NCBI RefSeq assembly: GCF_037482285.1
Contig: NZ_JBBEYB010000014.1
Location: 21,697-85,696, forward strand
DNA length: 64,000 nt
From: Aquabacterium sp029268225
GTDB taxonomy: Bacteria > Pseudomonadota > Gammaproteobacteria > Burkholderiales > Burkholderiaceae_C
Reading direction: 5' to 3'
The position numbers were made by a program, and so were the translations under genes. Of this stretch, positions 23,888-32,429 are shown piece after piece. Under the pieces are notes generated by a model. The model saw nothing but the letters and a program-made list of their open reading frames with translations. It was not told the origin of the DNA and did no database searches. How positions within the stretch are numbered: position 1 is the first letter of the stretch; every line of letters begins with the position of its first letter.

Positions 23888-26135
23888 CTATCGCAAGCTC
23901 TGGTGGACCCTGATTGGGGTTCTCGGCGTCACGTTCTGCTTACTCGGCTGGTTCGGGCGAGAGGTGTACCGCGAGGCGCCACCGATTCCCGCACAGGTCG
24001 TCAGCGCCGATGGCACCGTGCTCTTTACGGAAAAGGACATTCTCGATGGACAGACTGCCTGGCAAAGCGTGGGCGGCATGCAACTGGGTTCCATCTGGGG
24101 CCACGGTGCTTACCAGGCACCGGACTGGTCGGCTGACTGGCTGCACCGTGAACTGACCACGTGGCTCGATCTGGCTGCGCAAGACGAGTTCGGTCAGGCG
24201 TACGCCGAGATCTCTGAAGAGCAGCAAGCCGTGCTGCGTCATCGGCTGAAGAACGAGTACCGCCAGAATCAGGTGAGAGACGGTGTGCTGGTGTTGAGTG
24301 CGCGTCGTCAAATGGCTGTGCAACAGACAGCGGCTTACTACGACACCTTGTTTGGCAGTGACCCTGCCATGCAGCAGACCCGCAAGAACTTCGCCATGAA
24401 GGAAGACACCTTGCCAGATGCGGGCCGTCGCGAGCAGATGACCCGGTTCTTCTTCTGGACGTCATGGGTGGCCGCCACCGAACGTCCAGGGCAAGATGCC
24501 ACCTACACCAACAACTGGCCGCACGAACCGCTGATTGGCAACCAACCTACCGGTGAAAACCTCATGTGGTCGGTGATCAGTGTCATCTTGCTGGTGGCGG
24601 GCATTGGTTTCCTGGTCTGGGCCTGGGCCTTCCTGCGCAAACAGGACGAAGAAGAGCCCGTGGCGCCTGCGCGTGATCCCCTGACCACGATCCCCTTGAC
24701 GCCTTCGCAGCGTTCGCTGGGCAAGTACCTCTTCCTGGTGGTGGCGCTGTTTGGCTTTCAGGTGTTCCTGGGCGGGGCCACCGCTCACTACACGGTTGAA
24801 GGTCAGGACTTCTACGGCTTCCCGCTGTCGCGCTGGTTCCCCTACACCTTGTTGCGCACATGGCACTTGCAAAGTGCGCTGTTCTGGATTGCCACGGGCT
24901 TCCTGGCTGCGGGGCTGTTCCTGGCGCCCATCATCAACGGTGGCAAAGACCCGAAGCTGCAGAAGGTCGGTGTCGATGTTCTGTTCTGGGCGCTGGTGGT
25001 CGTGGTCGTGGGCTCGTTCGTCGGCAACTACCTGGCCATTGCCCAGATCATGCCCGCCGAGTGGAGCTTCATGCTGGGTCACCAGGGTTATGAATACGTC
25101 GACCTGGGTCGCCTCTGGCAGATCGGCAAGTTCGCCGGTATTGCGTTCTGGCTGGTGCTGATGCTGCGCGGCATGGTGCCGGCGCTGCGCACCCCGGGTG
25201 GAGACAAGAACCTGCTGGCCTTGCTGACGGCTTCGGTGATCGCCATCGGTCTGTTCTACGGTGCCGGCTTTGCTTACGGCGAGCGCACGCACCTGTCGGT
25301 GATGGAGTACTGGCGCTGGTGGGTGGTTCACCTTTGGGTGGAGGGCTTCTTCGAAGTCTTCGCCACCGCAGCTCTGGCCTTCATTTTTGCCAGCATGGGC
25401 CTGGTGTCCAAGCGTTTGGCCACCGCCGCCAGCCTGGCCTCCGCTTCTCTGTTCATGCTCGGTGGTGTGCCAGGTACCTTCCACCATCTGTACTTCTCGG
25501 GCACGACCACGCCGGTCATGGCCGTGGGTGCTACCTTCAGTGCACTCGAAGTGGTGCCGCTGATTGTCCTGGGACATGAGGCCTGGGAGCACTGGCGCTT
25601 GCAACACCGCGCCGAGTGGATGCAGCGTGTGAAGTGGCCCTTGATGTGTTTCGTCGCCGTGGCGTTCTGGAACATGCTGGGCGCAGGGGTGTTCGGCTTC
25701 ATGATCAACCCGCCCATTGCGCTGTACTACATTCAGGGGCTGAACACGACGGCCACGCATGCGCACGCTGCCTTGTTCGGGGTGTATGGATTCTTGGCGC
25801 TGGGCTTCACCCTGTTGGTGCTGCGCTATGTGCGTCCGAACCTGTGCTTCAGCGAAGGTCTCATGAAGACGGCGTTCTGGGGCCTGAACATCGGTCTGGC
25901 CCTCATGATCTTTACCAGCCTGCTGCCGATCGGCCTCATCCAGTTCCACGCCAGTGTGAACGAAGGCCTCTGGTACGCGCGCAGTGAAGGGTTCATGCAG
26001 CAAGACATCCTGGTGACCCTGCGTTGGGTACGCACCTTTGGTGACGTGGTGTTCATCGTGGGTGCCATCGCCATGTTCTGGCAGGTGACCAAGGGTGTGT
26101 TCGGTTTCGACGGGTCCACCGCTGTGAAGCGCTGA
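23880..26135 (+). CDS. norB: Quinol-dependent nitric oxide reductase (qNor)
   Basis: 751 residues. A periplasmic domain (about 40-220) fused at the N-terminus replaces the cytochrome c subunit, marking the quinol type. About 14 membrane helices follow. Metal-site segments are RTWHLQSALFW, WRWWVVHLWVEGFFEVF (haem b3/FeB His with Glu), GTFHHLYFSG and NTTATHAHAALFG. It reduces 2 NO to N2O at the inner membrane. ATG 23880 follows AAGGAGG; earlier in-frame codons lie in the leader. Absence of norC and NorR/sigma-54 control suggest NO detoxification or partial denitrification. Confidence 0.95.
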   Translation: MGNYRKLWWTLIGVLGVTFCLLGWFGREVYREAPPIPAQVVSADGTVLFTEKDILDGQTAWQSVGGMQLGSIWGHGAYQAPDWSADWLHRELTTWLDLAAQDEFGQAYAEISEEQQAVLRHRLKNEYRQNQVRDGVLVLSARRQMAVQQTAAYYDTLFGSDPAMQQTRKNFAMKEDTLPDAGRREQMTRFFFWTSWVAATERPGQDATYTNNWPHEPLIGNQPTGENLMWSVISVILLVAGIGFLVWAWAFLRKQDEEEPVAPARDPLTTIPLTPSQRSLGKYLFLVVALFGFQVFLGGATAHYTVEGQDFYGFPLSRWFPYTLLRTWHLQSALFWIATGFLAAGLFLAPIINGGKDPKLQKVGVDVLFWALVVVVVGSFVGNYLAIAQIMPAEWSFMLGHQGYEYVDLGRLWQIGKFAGIAFWLVLMLRGMVPALRTPGGDKNLLALLTASVIAIGLFYGAGFAYGERTHLSVMEYWRWWVVHLWVEGFFEVFATAALAFIFASMGLVSKRLATAASLASASLFMLGGVPGTFHHLYFSGTTTPVMAVGATFSALEVVPLIVLGHEAWEHWRLQHRAEWMQRVKWPLMCFVAVAFWNMLGAGVFGFMINPPIALYYIQGLNTTATHAHAALFGVYGFLALGFTLLVLRYVRPNLCFSEGLMKTAFWGLNIGLALMIFTSLLPIGLIQFHASVNEGLWYARSEGFMQQDILVTLRWVRTFGDVVFIVGAIAMFWQVTKGVFGFDGSTAVKR

Positions 26136-26161
26136 TCTACCCGATTGACGCGAACAGCGTC

Positions 26162-26204
26162 AACGCCCCCGGTTGGTGGAAGCACCACGGACCGGGGGCG
26201 TTTT
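26162..26204. terminator. Bidirectional terminator between norB and leuE-like gene
   Basis: AACGCCCCCGGT and ACCGGGGGCGTT form a 12-base stem with T on the plus side (TTTTCGTTTT) and A on the other. It lies between the convergent stop codons at 26135 and 26210. Confidence 0.88.
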
Positions 26205-26209
26205 CGTTT

Positions 26210-26863
26210 TCAGCCCAGTCCCGCCACGGCCAGCCTGGCCCCAAAGCCGATGAACAGCCCCCCGACGCTGCCTGTGCACAGCGCGGCCAGCTTGCGCCGG
26301 CGACGGAACACCGCAGCCAGATAGCTGCCCCCCAGGATCAGGGCCGACAGGTACACCATGCTGCACACCTGAACGATGACGCCCAGCACCAGGAATGACA
26401 GCCACGGATGAGGGTAGGTGGGCGAGACGAACTGGATGAAGAAGGACACGAAGAACAAGATGGCCTTCGGGTTCATGAGGCCGATGAGCAAGGCCACCCG
26501 GAAGGGGCGCCCCGATGCGGATGGGGCCGGGAGCGGGGCATCGACGTTGGCGACCGGGCCTTGCCACCGCTGGATGCCTGCTCGCAAAAGCCCCCAGCCC
26601 AGAAACGCCAGGTATGCCGCACCGGCGTACTTCAAGCCCACAAACAGCGCCGGATTCGCCTGAAACAGCGAGGCCACGCCCGTGGCCGCCAGGGTCATCA
26701 GGATCAGGTCCCCCGTGAAAATGCCCAAGGCCCCTCGGTAGCCCGCCGACACACCGTGTTGCGACGCGACCGTCATGACATACAGGGAGTTCGGCCCTGG
26801 CAAGAGCACGATGACGATGGTGCCAAGCACGAAGGTGGTGAGATCAGTGATGCCGTAGACCAT
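26210..26863 (-). CDS. LysE/RhtB-family amino-acid exporter
   Basis: 217 residues with six predicted membrane helices. The N-terminal VLLPGPNSLYVM is the family signature, followed by GDLILMTLAATG and GLMNPKAILFFVSFF. Length and N-terminus (MVYGITDLTTFVLGTIVIVLLPGPN) are closest to LeuE-type leucine exporters, but substrate assignments in this family are weak. ATG 26863 is chosen; the longer frame would overlap the NtrC/sigma-54 elements of nirB. Confidence 0.85.
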   Translation of the reverse strand: MVYGITDLTTFVLGTIVIVLLPGPNSLYVMTVASQHGVSAGYRGALGIFTGDLILMTLAATGVASLFQANPALFVGLKYAGAAYLAFLGWGLLRAGIQRWQGPVANVDAPLPAPSASGRPFRVALLIGLMNPKAILFFVSFFIQFVSPTYPHPWLSFLVLGVIVQVCSMVYLSALILGGSYLAAVFRRRRKLAALCTGSVGGLFIGFGARLAVAGLG

Positions 26864-26886
26864 GCCACATGGTAAACGCACCGCTT

Positions 26887-26903
26887 TGCACCGATACCGT
26901 GCA
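26887..26903. promoter_or_regulatory. NtrC-type binding site upstream of nirB
   Basis: TGCACCGATACCGTGCA fits TGCAC-N7-GTGCA, the NtrC palindrome, with perfect five-base arms. Its centre is about 53 bases before the predicted start of transcription, closer than usual for an enhancer. Confidence 0.65.
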
Positions 26904-26921
26904 TCACCGTCGCAAGACGGA

Positions 26922-26937
26922 TGGCACGCGTGTTGCT
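26922..26937 (+). promoter_or_regulatory. Sigma-54 promoter of nirBD
   Basis: TGGCACGCGTGTTGCT is a full match to TGGCACG-N4-TTGCW: GG 26923-26924, ten bases, GC 26935-26936. The start point would be near 26948, giving a leader of about 135 bases before the nirB ATG. Confidence 0.85.
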
Positions 26938-27082
26938 TGTCACTGGGCGTGCGCACAGGTGATGTGGCTTGATGCACAGACGTGGTTTCCGCTGACGGCG
27001 GCGGGCATCCCCTGGATGCAAGGAACCCAAGTTGGCAGCCCGGCTGTCTATCCGCTGTCTTTCAAGCGTCGCAGGAGTGCAT

Positions 27083-29611
27083 ATGAAAATCGTCGTCGTT
27101 GGCCACGGTATGGTGGGTCACAAGTTTCTGGAGAGCCTGGCTGAGTCGGGTCTGCCCAACGCTGAAGTCACCGTGTTGTGTGAAGAGCCACGTCCGGCCT
27201 ACGACCGGGTGCATCTGTCGGAGTACTTCGCAGGGAAGACGGCCGAGGACCTCTCTGTGGTCGAGTCCGGATTTTTTGAGCGCACGGGCTTCAAGCTGCG
27301 CCTTGCGGCACGCGCGGTCGCCATCGAGCGGCGCGATCGGACCGTGACCACGGCCGATGGCGAGGTGCTGCCCTACGACAAGCTCGTGCTTGCCACCGGT
27401 TCAACCCCTTTCGTGCCACCCATTCCCGGCCGCGATCGCGACAAGTGCTTCGTGTATCGCACCATTGAAGACCTGGAAGGCATGAAGGCTGCAGGTGCCA
27501 AGTCTCGTACGGGCGTGGTGGTGGGGGGCGGTCTGCTGGGGCTGGAGTGTGCCAAGGCCTTGCGCGACATGGGCTTGCAAACCCATGTGGTGGAGTTTGC
27601 ACCGCGACTGATGGCCGTGCAGGTGGACGAGGGAGGTGGCCGCATCTTGCGCCACAAGATCGAGGCGCTGGGGGTGAGCGTGCTCACCAGTCGCAGTACC
27701 GTGAAGATCGTGGACGGGGCTGAGCACCGTCACCGCATGGTCTTTGAAGATGGCAGTTACCACGAGACCGACATGATCGTGTTCTCTGCCGGCATCCGCC
27801 CTCGCGACGAGTTGGCACGTCAGTGTGTGCTGGCAATCGGGCCGCGCGGAGGCGTGGTCATCGACGACCACTGCCGCACCAGTGATCACCACGTCTACGC
27901 CATCGGCGAGTGCGCTTCGTGGAACGAACAAACCTTCGGCCTGGTGGCGCCGGGCTATGACATGGCTCGTGTGGCCGCGCGGCACATTGCCGGCGATGCG
28001 CAAGCCACGTTCACCGGCGCCGACATGAGCACCAAGCTCAAGCTGATGGGGGTGGACGTGGCCAGCATTGGCGATGCGCATGGCAAGACGCCGCACAGCC
28101 GCAGTTTTCACTACAACGACGACATCCATCAGGTCTACAAGAAGATCGTGGTCAGCGAGGATGGAAAGAGGCTGCTGGGCGCTGTGCTAGTCGGCAACGC
28201 CGATGAATACGGCACCTTGCTGCAGATGGCGCTCAACGGCATCGCTTTGCCGGACAAGCCCGAGTTCCTGATCCTGCCGTCCAGCGATGGCCAGGCCAAG
28301 CCCGGGCTGGGCGTGGACGCCTTGCCCGACACGGCACAGATCTGTTCGTGCAACAGCGTCAGCAAGGGGCAGATCTGCGCGGCCGTGGGCGAAGGCGTGA
28401 CTACCATCGCCGACCTGAAGGCCTGCACCAAAGCGGGGGCCACCTGCGGCGGCTGCGTGCCCCTCGTCACCCAGGTGATGAAGGCCGAGATGAGCAAGCG
28501 GGGCATGGCGGTCAACAACCACGTCTGCGAGCACTTTGCATACTCGCGCCAGGAGCTCTATCACCTCATCCGCGTGGGCAACATCCACACTTTTGACGAG
28601 CTGCTGGCCAAGCACGGGCAAGGTTTGGGGTGCGACATCTGCAAGCCCACCGCCGCCAACATTCTGGCCTCGGTGTGGAACGACTTCGTTCTCAAGAAGG
28701 ACTTGGCCAGCCTGCAAGACAGCAATGACTACTTTTTGGGCAACATCCAGAAGGATGGCACTTACTCAGTCGTGCCTCGCATGGCCGGTGGCGAGGTCAC
28801 GCCCGAAGGCTTGATCGCGGTGGGGCAGGTCGCCAAGAAGTACGGGCTGTACACCAAGATCACCGGTGGTCAACGGGTGGACCTTTTCGGCGCGCGTGTC
28901 GAGCAACTGCCGTTGATCTGGGAAGAACTGATCGCCGCGGGCTTTGAGTCGGGCCATGCTTACGGCAAGTCTCTGCGCACGGTCAAAAGCTGCGTGGGCT
29001 CGACCTGGTGCCGCTACGGCGTCGGCGACAGCGTGGGTCTGGCCGTGGAGTTGGAGAACCGTTACAAAGGCTTGCGTGCCCCCCACAAGATCAAGTTTGG
29101 CGTCTCCGGCTGCACCCGTGAGTGCGCCGAAGCCCAGGGCAAGGACATTGGTGTCATCGCCACCGAAAAGGGCTGGAACCTATATGTATGCGGCAACGGT
29201 GGCATGAAGCCCCGTCATGCCGAGTTGCTGGTCTCGGATCTGAGCAAAGACGAGTTGGTGCGCACGATCGACCGCGTGTTGATGTTCTATGTCCGTACCG
29301 CGGATCGCCTGCAACGCACCAGCACATGGCGCGACAACCTCGAGGGCGGTCTGGATTACCTCAAGGACGTGATCCTCCATGACAGCCTGGGTTTAGGGGC
29401 AGAGCTTGAAGCCCAGATGCAGCATGTCGTTGACACCTATCAGTGCGAATGGAAGGCGGCTGTGACCGACCCCGAGGTGCGCAAGCGCTTCCGTTCGTTC
29501 GTCAACAGCGATGCGACGGACGAGCGCATCGTTTTTGTGAAGGAGCGGGGACAGATCCGTCCCGCTCGGCCCGAAGAGCACGCCCCCCAGACCGACGAAA
29601 TCACTGCCTGA
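27083..29611 (+). CDS. nirB: NADH nitrite reductase, large subunit
   Basis: 842 residues. Order: FAD/NADH oxidoreductase (1-about 410, MKIVVVGHGMVGHKFLESL; GVVVGGGLLGLECAK), BFD-type [2Fe-2S] domain (CSCNSVSKGQI ... CGGCVPL), ferredoxin-like half-domain, then the siroheme-4Fe4S domain with Cys-x5-Cys (CVGSTWC) and Cys-x3-Cys (CTREC). It reduces nitrite to ammonia in the cytoplasm. ATG 27083 follows AGGAG. nirD is 21 bases downstream. A sigma-54 promoter with NtrC site upstream indicates nitrogen-limitation control and so an assimilatory role. Confidence 0.95.
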   Translation: MKIVVVGHGMVGHKFLESLAESGLPNAEVTVLCEEPRPAYDRVHLSEYFAGKTAEDLSVVESGFFERTGFKLRLAARAVAIERRDRTVTTADGEVLPYDKLVLATGSTPFVPPIPGRDRDKCFVYRTIEDLEGMKAAGAKSRTGVVVGGGLLGLECAKALRDMGLQTHVVEFAPRLMAVQVDEGGGRILRHKIEALGVSVLTSRSTVKIVDGAEHRHRMVFEDGSYHETDMIVFSAGIRPRDELARQCVLAIGPRGGVVIDDHCRTSDHHVYAIGECASWNEQTFGLVAPGYDMARVAARHIAGDAQATFTGADMSTKLKLMGVDVASIGDAHGKTPHSRSFHYNDDIHQVYKKIVVSEDGKRLLGAVLVGNADEYGTLLQMALNGIALPDKPEFLILPSSDGQAKPGLGVDALPDTAQICSCNSVSKGQICAAVGEGVTTIADLKACTKAGATCGGCVPLVTQVMKAEMSKRGMAVNNHVCEHFAYSRQELYHLIRVGNIHTFDELLAKHGQGLGCDICKPTAANILASVWNDFVLKKDLASLQDSNDYFLGNIQKDGTYSVVPRMAGGEVTPEGLIAVGQVAKKYGLYTKITGGQRVDLFGARVEQLPLIWEELIAAGFESGHAYGKSLRTVKSCVGSTWCRYGVGDSVGLAVELENRYKGLRAPHKIKFGVSGCTRECAEAQGKDIGVIATEKGWNLYVCGNGGMKPRHAELLVSDLSKDELVRTIDRVLMFYVRTADRLQRTSTWRDNLEGGLDYLKDVILHDSLGLGAELEAQMQHVVDTYQCEWKAAVTDPEVRKRFRSFVNSDATDERIVFVKERGQIRPARPEEHAPQTDEITA

Positions 29612-29632
29612 GAGCCCTGGAAGGAGAACAAC

Positions 29633-30019
29633 ATGAACGCAGCCATTCTGGATTTTCCTCACGCAGCGCAGGAGTCCGGCCACCGAGAGGCCGACGTGGC
29701 CTGGACCCCGGTGTGCGCGGTGGAAGACATCGTGCCCAACACCGGGGTGTGTGCCCTGGTGGCAGGGCGGCACGTTGCCGTGTTTCGCGTGGGACAGGAT
29801 CAGTTCTATGCGATCGATAACATTGACCCCAAGACAGGTGCCAGCGTGCTGTCTCGTGGCCTCATCGGCAGTCTGGGTGGACGTATCGTGGTGGCATCGC
29901 CCCTGTACAAGCAACACATCGAGCTGAGCAGCGGCGAGTGTCTGGAGTCCCCCGCATACTCCGTGCAGGCGCACCGCGTCAGCATTCATGCTGGGCAGGT
30001 GCGCGTCGCCTTGGCATGA
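29633..30019 (+). CDS. nirD: NADH nitrite reductase, small subunit
   Basis: 128 residues with a Rieske-like beta fold (CAVEDIVPNTGVCALVAGRHVAVF, FYAIDNIDPKTGASVLSRG). The Cys/His cluster ligands of true Rieske proteins are absent, as in NirD generally. Needed for nitrite reductase activity with NirB. GGAAGGAG precedes the ATG. The N-terminal 20 or so residues are an extension relative to the shortest family members. Confidence 0.93.
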   Translation: MNAAILDFPHAAQESGHREADVAWTPVCAVEDIVPNTGVCALVAGRHVAVFRVGQDQFYAIDNIDPKTGASVLSRGLIGSLGGRIVVASPLYKQHIELSSGECLESPAYSVQAHRVSIHAGQVRVALA

Positions 30020-30070
30020 GCCAGGCGCCTGACGTTGTTCCGCATGTTTTCGTGACCTATCTGCTTGCAC

Positions 30071-31390
30071 ATGACCTTGTCCGCCTCTCACCTTGTCCTG
30101 CGTGCCAAACAAATCGAGCTCGATGCCGTGCGGCATCTCGCAGAGCGCGTCGACTTGGCCGGGGTGGTGGGGCAGCTCATTGACGCACTGCAGCGTGAAC
30201 GGGGGGCGGCCAGCGTTTACCTGGCCTCCGCCGGTCAACGTTTTGAGGTGGAACGCCAAGCGGCAGTGGATGCTGTGCGTCCTCTCGAAGGCAGCTTGCT
30301 CGCCTTGTTCAGTGAGCAGGGGCTGCGCACGCATGGCACCAGCGCCCGAACCCTGGCGTTGATGGCCTGGGTGCATTTGGATCTGCAGGCCTTGGCTGCC
30401 TTGCGCTTGCAGATTGAGCAGCGACAGCCCACCGCGCACGAGGTGGTGGCCGCGTACAGCCGTGTGATCGCCGGCTTGGTCGAGCTGATCTATCAGTTGG
30501 CTGAGGCTGCGCCTCATCCTGGCATCTCTCGCTTGTTGGTGGCCCTGGTCCACCTGATTCAAGGCAAGGAGGCCGCGGGTCAGGAGCGTGCGGTGGGGGC
30601 GGCCCTCTTTGCATCAGGTGCATGCAGCGAGGATCAGCAACTGCGCATTGTCAAGCTCATTGAAGCACAAGAGCACAGCCTCAAGGTGTTCGAGGAGTTC
30701 GCGCCGATCAACCTGCAGTCACAATGGCAGCAGCACCAGTTGACACCTCCCGTGGCCATGCTGGAACGCCTGCGTCGTACCTTGTGCACGGCCCGACATG
30801 GCACTGTCCTTGATCCACGCCTGAGTGACAGTTGGTTCGAGGTGGCCAGCGTGCGCATTGCCGCGCTATGGCAATGTGAGGTCGAGCTCGTCGAGGCTTT
30901 GCGTCAGGCGTGTGCGGCGCAGCTTGACGCGAACCAACAAGACCTGCGTGACGCGGAAGGCCTGCTCAGGCAGTTGCGTGACAACCCGCCCCCCCACACC
31001 GATGCCGTCAGCCGCTTTTTCAACACCCATGAGCAGCTGGATGCGGCGCCAGTCCTGGGTGCCCAGCCTGATGGCAAAGGCCACAGAAGCGATGCACATG
31101 ACGCTGCCAAGGTTTCGTCTCTGGAAGACATGCTGCAGGCACAAACCGCTCGCCTGGCCAGCATGGAGTCCGAGTTGGAGGCGGCCCGGCGAGCCCTGCA
31201 CGAGCGCAAGCTCATCGAACGAGCCAAAGGTGCACTCATGGCGCGCATGGGTTTGACGGAGGAGGCGGCCTTTCGCGCCCTGCAGAAGACCTCCATGGAT
31301 CACAACCGCAAGCTCGTCGATGTGGCGGAGGCCGCGTTGGCCTTGCCCGATCTCGTGTTCGGGCCACGCCCCGATGTGCACCAAAACTGA
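30071..31390 (+). CDS. nasR: NasR-like nitrate/nitrite-sensing antiterminator (NIT-ANTAR)
   Basis: 439 residues. The N-terminal 300 or so are all-helical with QRERGAASVYLAS near residue 45, the NIT sensor signature. A coiled-coil linker leads to a C-terminal ANTAR domain (about 385-435: LIERAKGALMARMGLTEEAAFRALQKTSM), which binds paired RNA hairpins and stops terminator formation. In Klebsiella NasR acts on the nasF leader in response to nitrate or nitrite. Here the gene lies between nirD and a channel gene whose leader holds a strong terminator, the obvious target. ATG 30071 is preferred to TTG 30065. Confidence 0.88.
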   Translation: MTLSASHLVLRAKQIELDAVRHLAERVDLAGVVGQLIDALQRERGAASVYLASAGQRFEVERQAAVDAVRPLEGSLLALFSEQGLRTHGTSARTLALMAWVHLDLQALAALRLQIEQRQPTAHEVVAAYSRVIAGLVELIYQLAEAAPHPGISRLLVALVHLIQGKEAAGQERAVGAALFASGACSEDQQLRIVKLIEAQEHSLKVFEEFAPINLQSQWQQHQLTPPVAMLERLRRTLCTARHGTVLDPRLSDSWFEVASVRIAALWQCEVELVEALRQACAAQLDANQQDLRDAEGLLRQLRDNPPPHTDAVSRFFNTHEQLDAAPVLGAQPDGKGHRSDAHDAAKVSSLEDMLQAQTARLASMESELEAARRALHERKLIERAKGALMARMGLTEEAAFRALQKTSMDHNRKLVDVAEAALALPDLVFGPRPDVHQN

Positions 31391-31443
31391 ACGCGCGCGC
31401 ACCATCTTGGCGGCGTTGCGCCGTCGCGCATGCCCATCCGCCC

Positions 31444-31459
31444 TGGCACAGAACATGCA
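31444..31459 (+). promoter_or_regulatory. Sigma-54 promoter before the nitrite channel gene
   Basis: TGGCACAGAACATGCA: GG 31445-31446, ten bases, GC 31457-31458, with an intact TGGCAC half and TGC at -12. The start would be near 31470, so the RNA leader is about 120 bases and includes the terminator. A TGCACC half-site at 31377-31382, about 90 bases upstream of that start, is compatible with NtrC. Confidence 0.65.
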
Positions 31460-31473
31460 TTCAAAAGTGGCAT

Positions 31474-31491
31474 CAAGCTGAAGACGGCTTG
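31474..31491 (+). promoter_or_regulatory. Hexaloop hairpin, candidate ANTAR target
   Basis: CAAGCT and GGCTTG form a six-base stem (one T-G pair) enclosing the hexaloop GAAGAC. ANTAR targets are paired hairpins with six-base loops having A at 1 and G at 4; here only G4 fits. A weaker hairpin with loop TCAAAA abuts it at 31455-31473 but would start upstream of the predicted transcript start. Confidence 0.35.
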
Positions 31492-31503
31492 CCTGTTTGG
31501 ATG

Positions 31504-31562
31504 ACGGCGTCCTGACACTGTCCCTGCGCATTGCAGGGGGTGTCAGACGCCGTTTTCATTTT
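31504..31562 (+). terminator. Leader terminator, probable antitermination target
   Basis: A long interrupted stem: ACGGCGTC/GACGCCGT, TGACAC/GTGTCA and CCCTGC/GCAGGG around a GCATT loop, followed by TTTTCATTTT. It stands between the nasR-like gene and the channel gene, 28 bases before the ATG and inside the predicted transcript, so default transcription would stop before the gene. Confidence 0.85.
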
Positions 31563-31590
31563 GAGTCTCCCATTCTTTCAAGGATGCACC

Positions 31591-32403
31591 ATGGCCTACC
31601 TTGCCCCTGCCGAGTTCGTGACCAAGATGGTCGACGCTGGCGAATCCAAATTGCTCATGTCCACCCGTGACACCCTTATTCGCGCCTTCATGGCGGGAGC
31701 CATCCTCTCACTCGCCGCAGCCTTTGCGGTCTCGGTCAGCGTCAACACAGGCAATCCCTTGCTCGGCGCCTTGCTGTTCCCGGTGGGCTTTTGCATGCTC
31801 TACCTCATGGGTTTTGATTTGCTGACAGGCGTCTTCACACTGGCACCGCTGGCCGTGTTCGACAAGCGTCCAGGCGCCACCTGGGGTGGGGTGATGCGTA
31901 ACTGGGGTTTGGTGTTCACAGGCAACTTTGCTGGCGCGCTCACCGTGGCCTTCTTCATGGCCATCATCTTCACGTTTGGCTTCAGTGAGGCGCCCAACGC
32001 CATTGGGCAGAAGATTGGTCACATCGGCGAGGGTCGTACTCTCGGATATGCCGAGCACGGCGCAGCCGGCATGCTCACCCTGTTCATCCGCGGTGTGATG
32101 TGCAACTGGATGGTATCCACGGGCGTCGTGGCCGCCATGATGTCCACCTCGGTGTCCGGCAAGGTCATTGGCATGTGGATGCCCATCCTCGTGTTCTTCT
32201 ACATGGGCTTTGAGCATTCCATCGTCAACATGTTCCTCTTTCCTTCCGGACTCATGCTGGGCGGCAACTTCACCATCATGGACTACCTGATCTGGAATGA
32301 AATCCCCACTGTCCTCGGCAATCTGGTTGGCGGCTTGACCTTTGTGGGGGCGACTTTGTATGCCACCCATTACAAACCTGCTCCCAAGCGCGTCACCGCC
32401 TGA
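31591..32403 (+). CDS. nirC: Formate/nitrite transporter (FNT) family channel, probable NirC
   Basis: 270 residues with six membrane helices. FNT features are seen: NTGNPLLGALLFPVGFCMLYLMG, NFAGALTV, and GVMCNWMVSTGV with the central region seen in FocA/NirC, and FMGFEHS-like MGFEHSIVNMF. FNT pentamers conduct formate, nitrite or hydrosulfide. The position behind nirBD and a nitrate/nitrite-responsive antiterminator favours nitrite uptake. AAGGA precedes ATG 31591. Expression likely needs both sigma-54 activation and antitermination (see leader). Confidence 0.88.
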   Translation: MAYLAPAEFVTKMVDAGESKLLMSTRDTLIRAFMAGAILSLAAAFAVSVSVNTGNPLLGALLFPVGFCMLYLMGFDLLTGVFTLAPLAVFDKRPGATWGGVMRNWGLVFTGNFAGALTVAFFMAIIFTFGFSEAPNAIGQKIGHIGEGRTLGYAEHGAAGMLTLFIRGVMCNWMVSTGVVAAMMSTSVSGKVIGMWMPILVFFYMGFEHSIVNMFLFPSGLMLGGNFTIMDYLIWNEIPTVLGNLVGGLTFVGATLYATHYKPAPKRVTA

Positions 32404-32429
32404 GCCTGCACATCTCCTTGGCCAGCATC

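Noticed and set aside
31455..31473. Second hexaloop hairpin (loop TCAAAA) as the first half of an ANTAR target pair
   Set aside because: It contains a bulge, lacks both conserved loop bases and overlaps the predicted sigma-54 element, so it would not be fully in the transcript.
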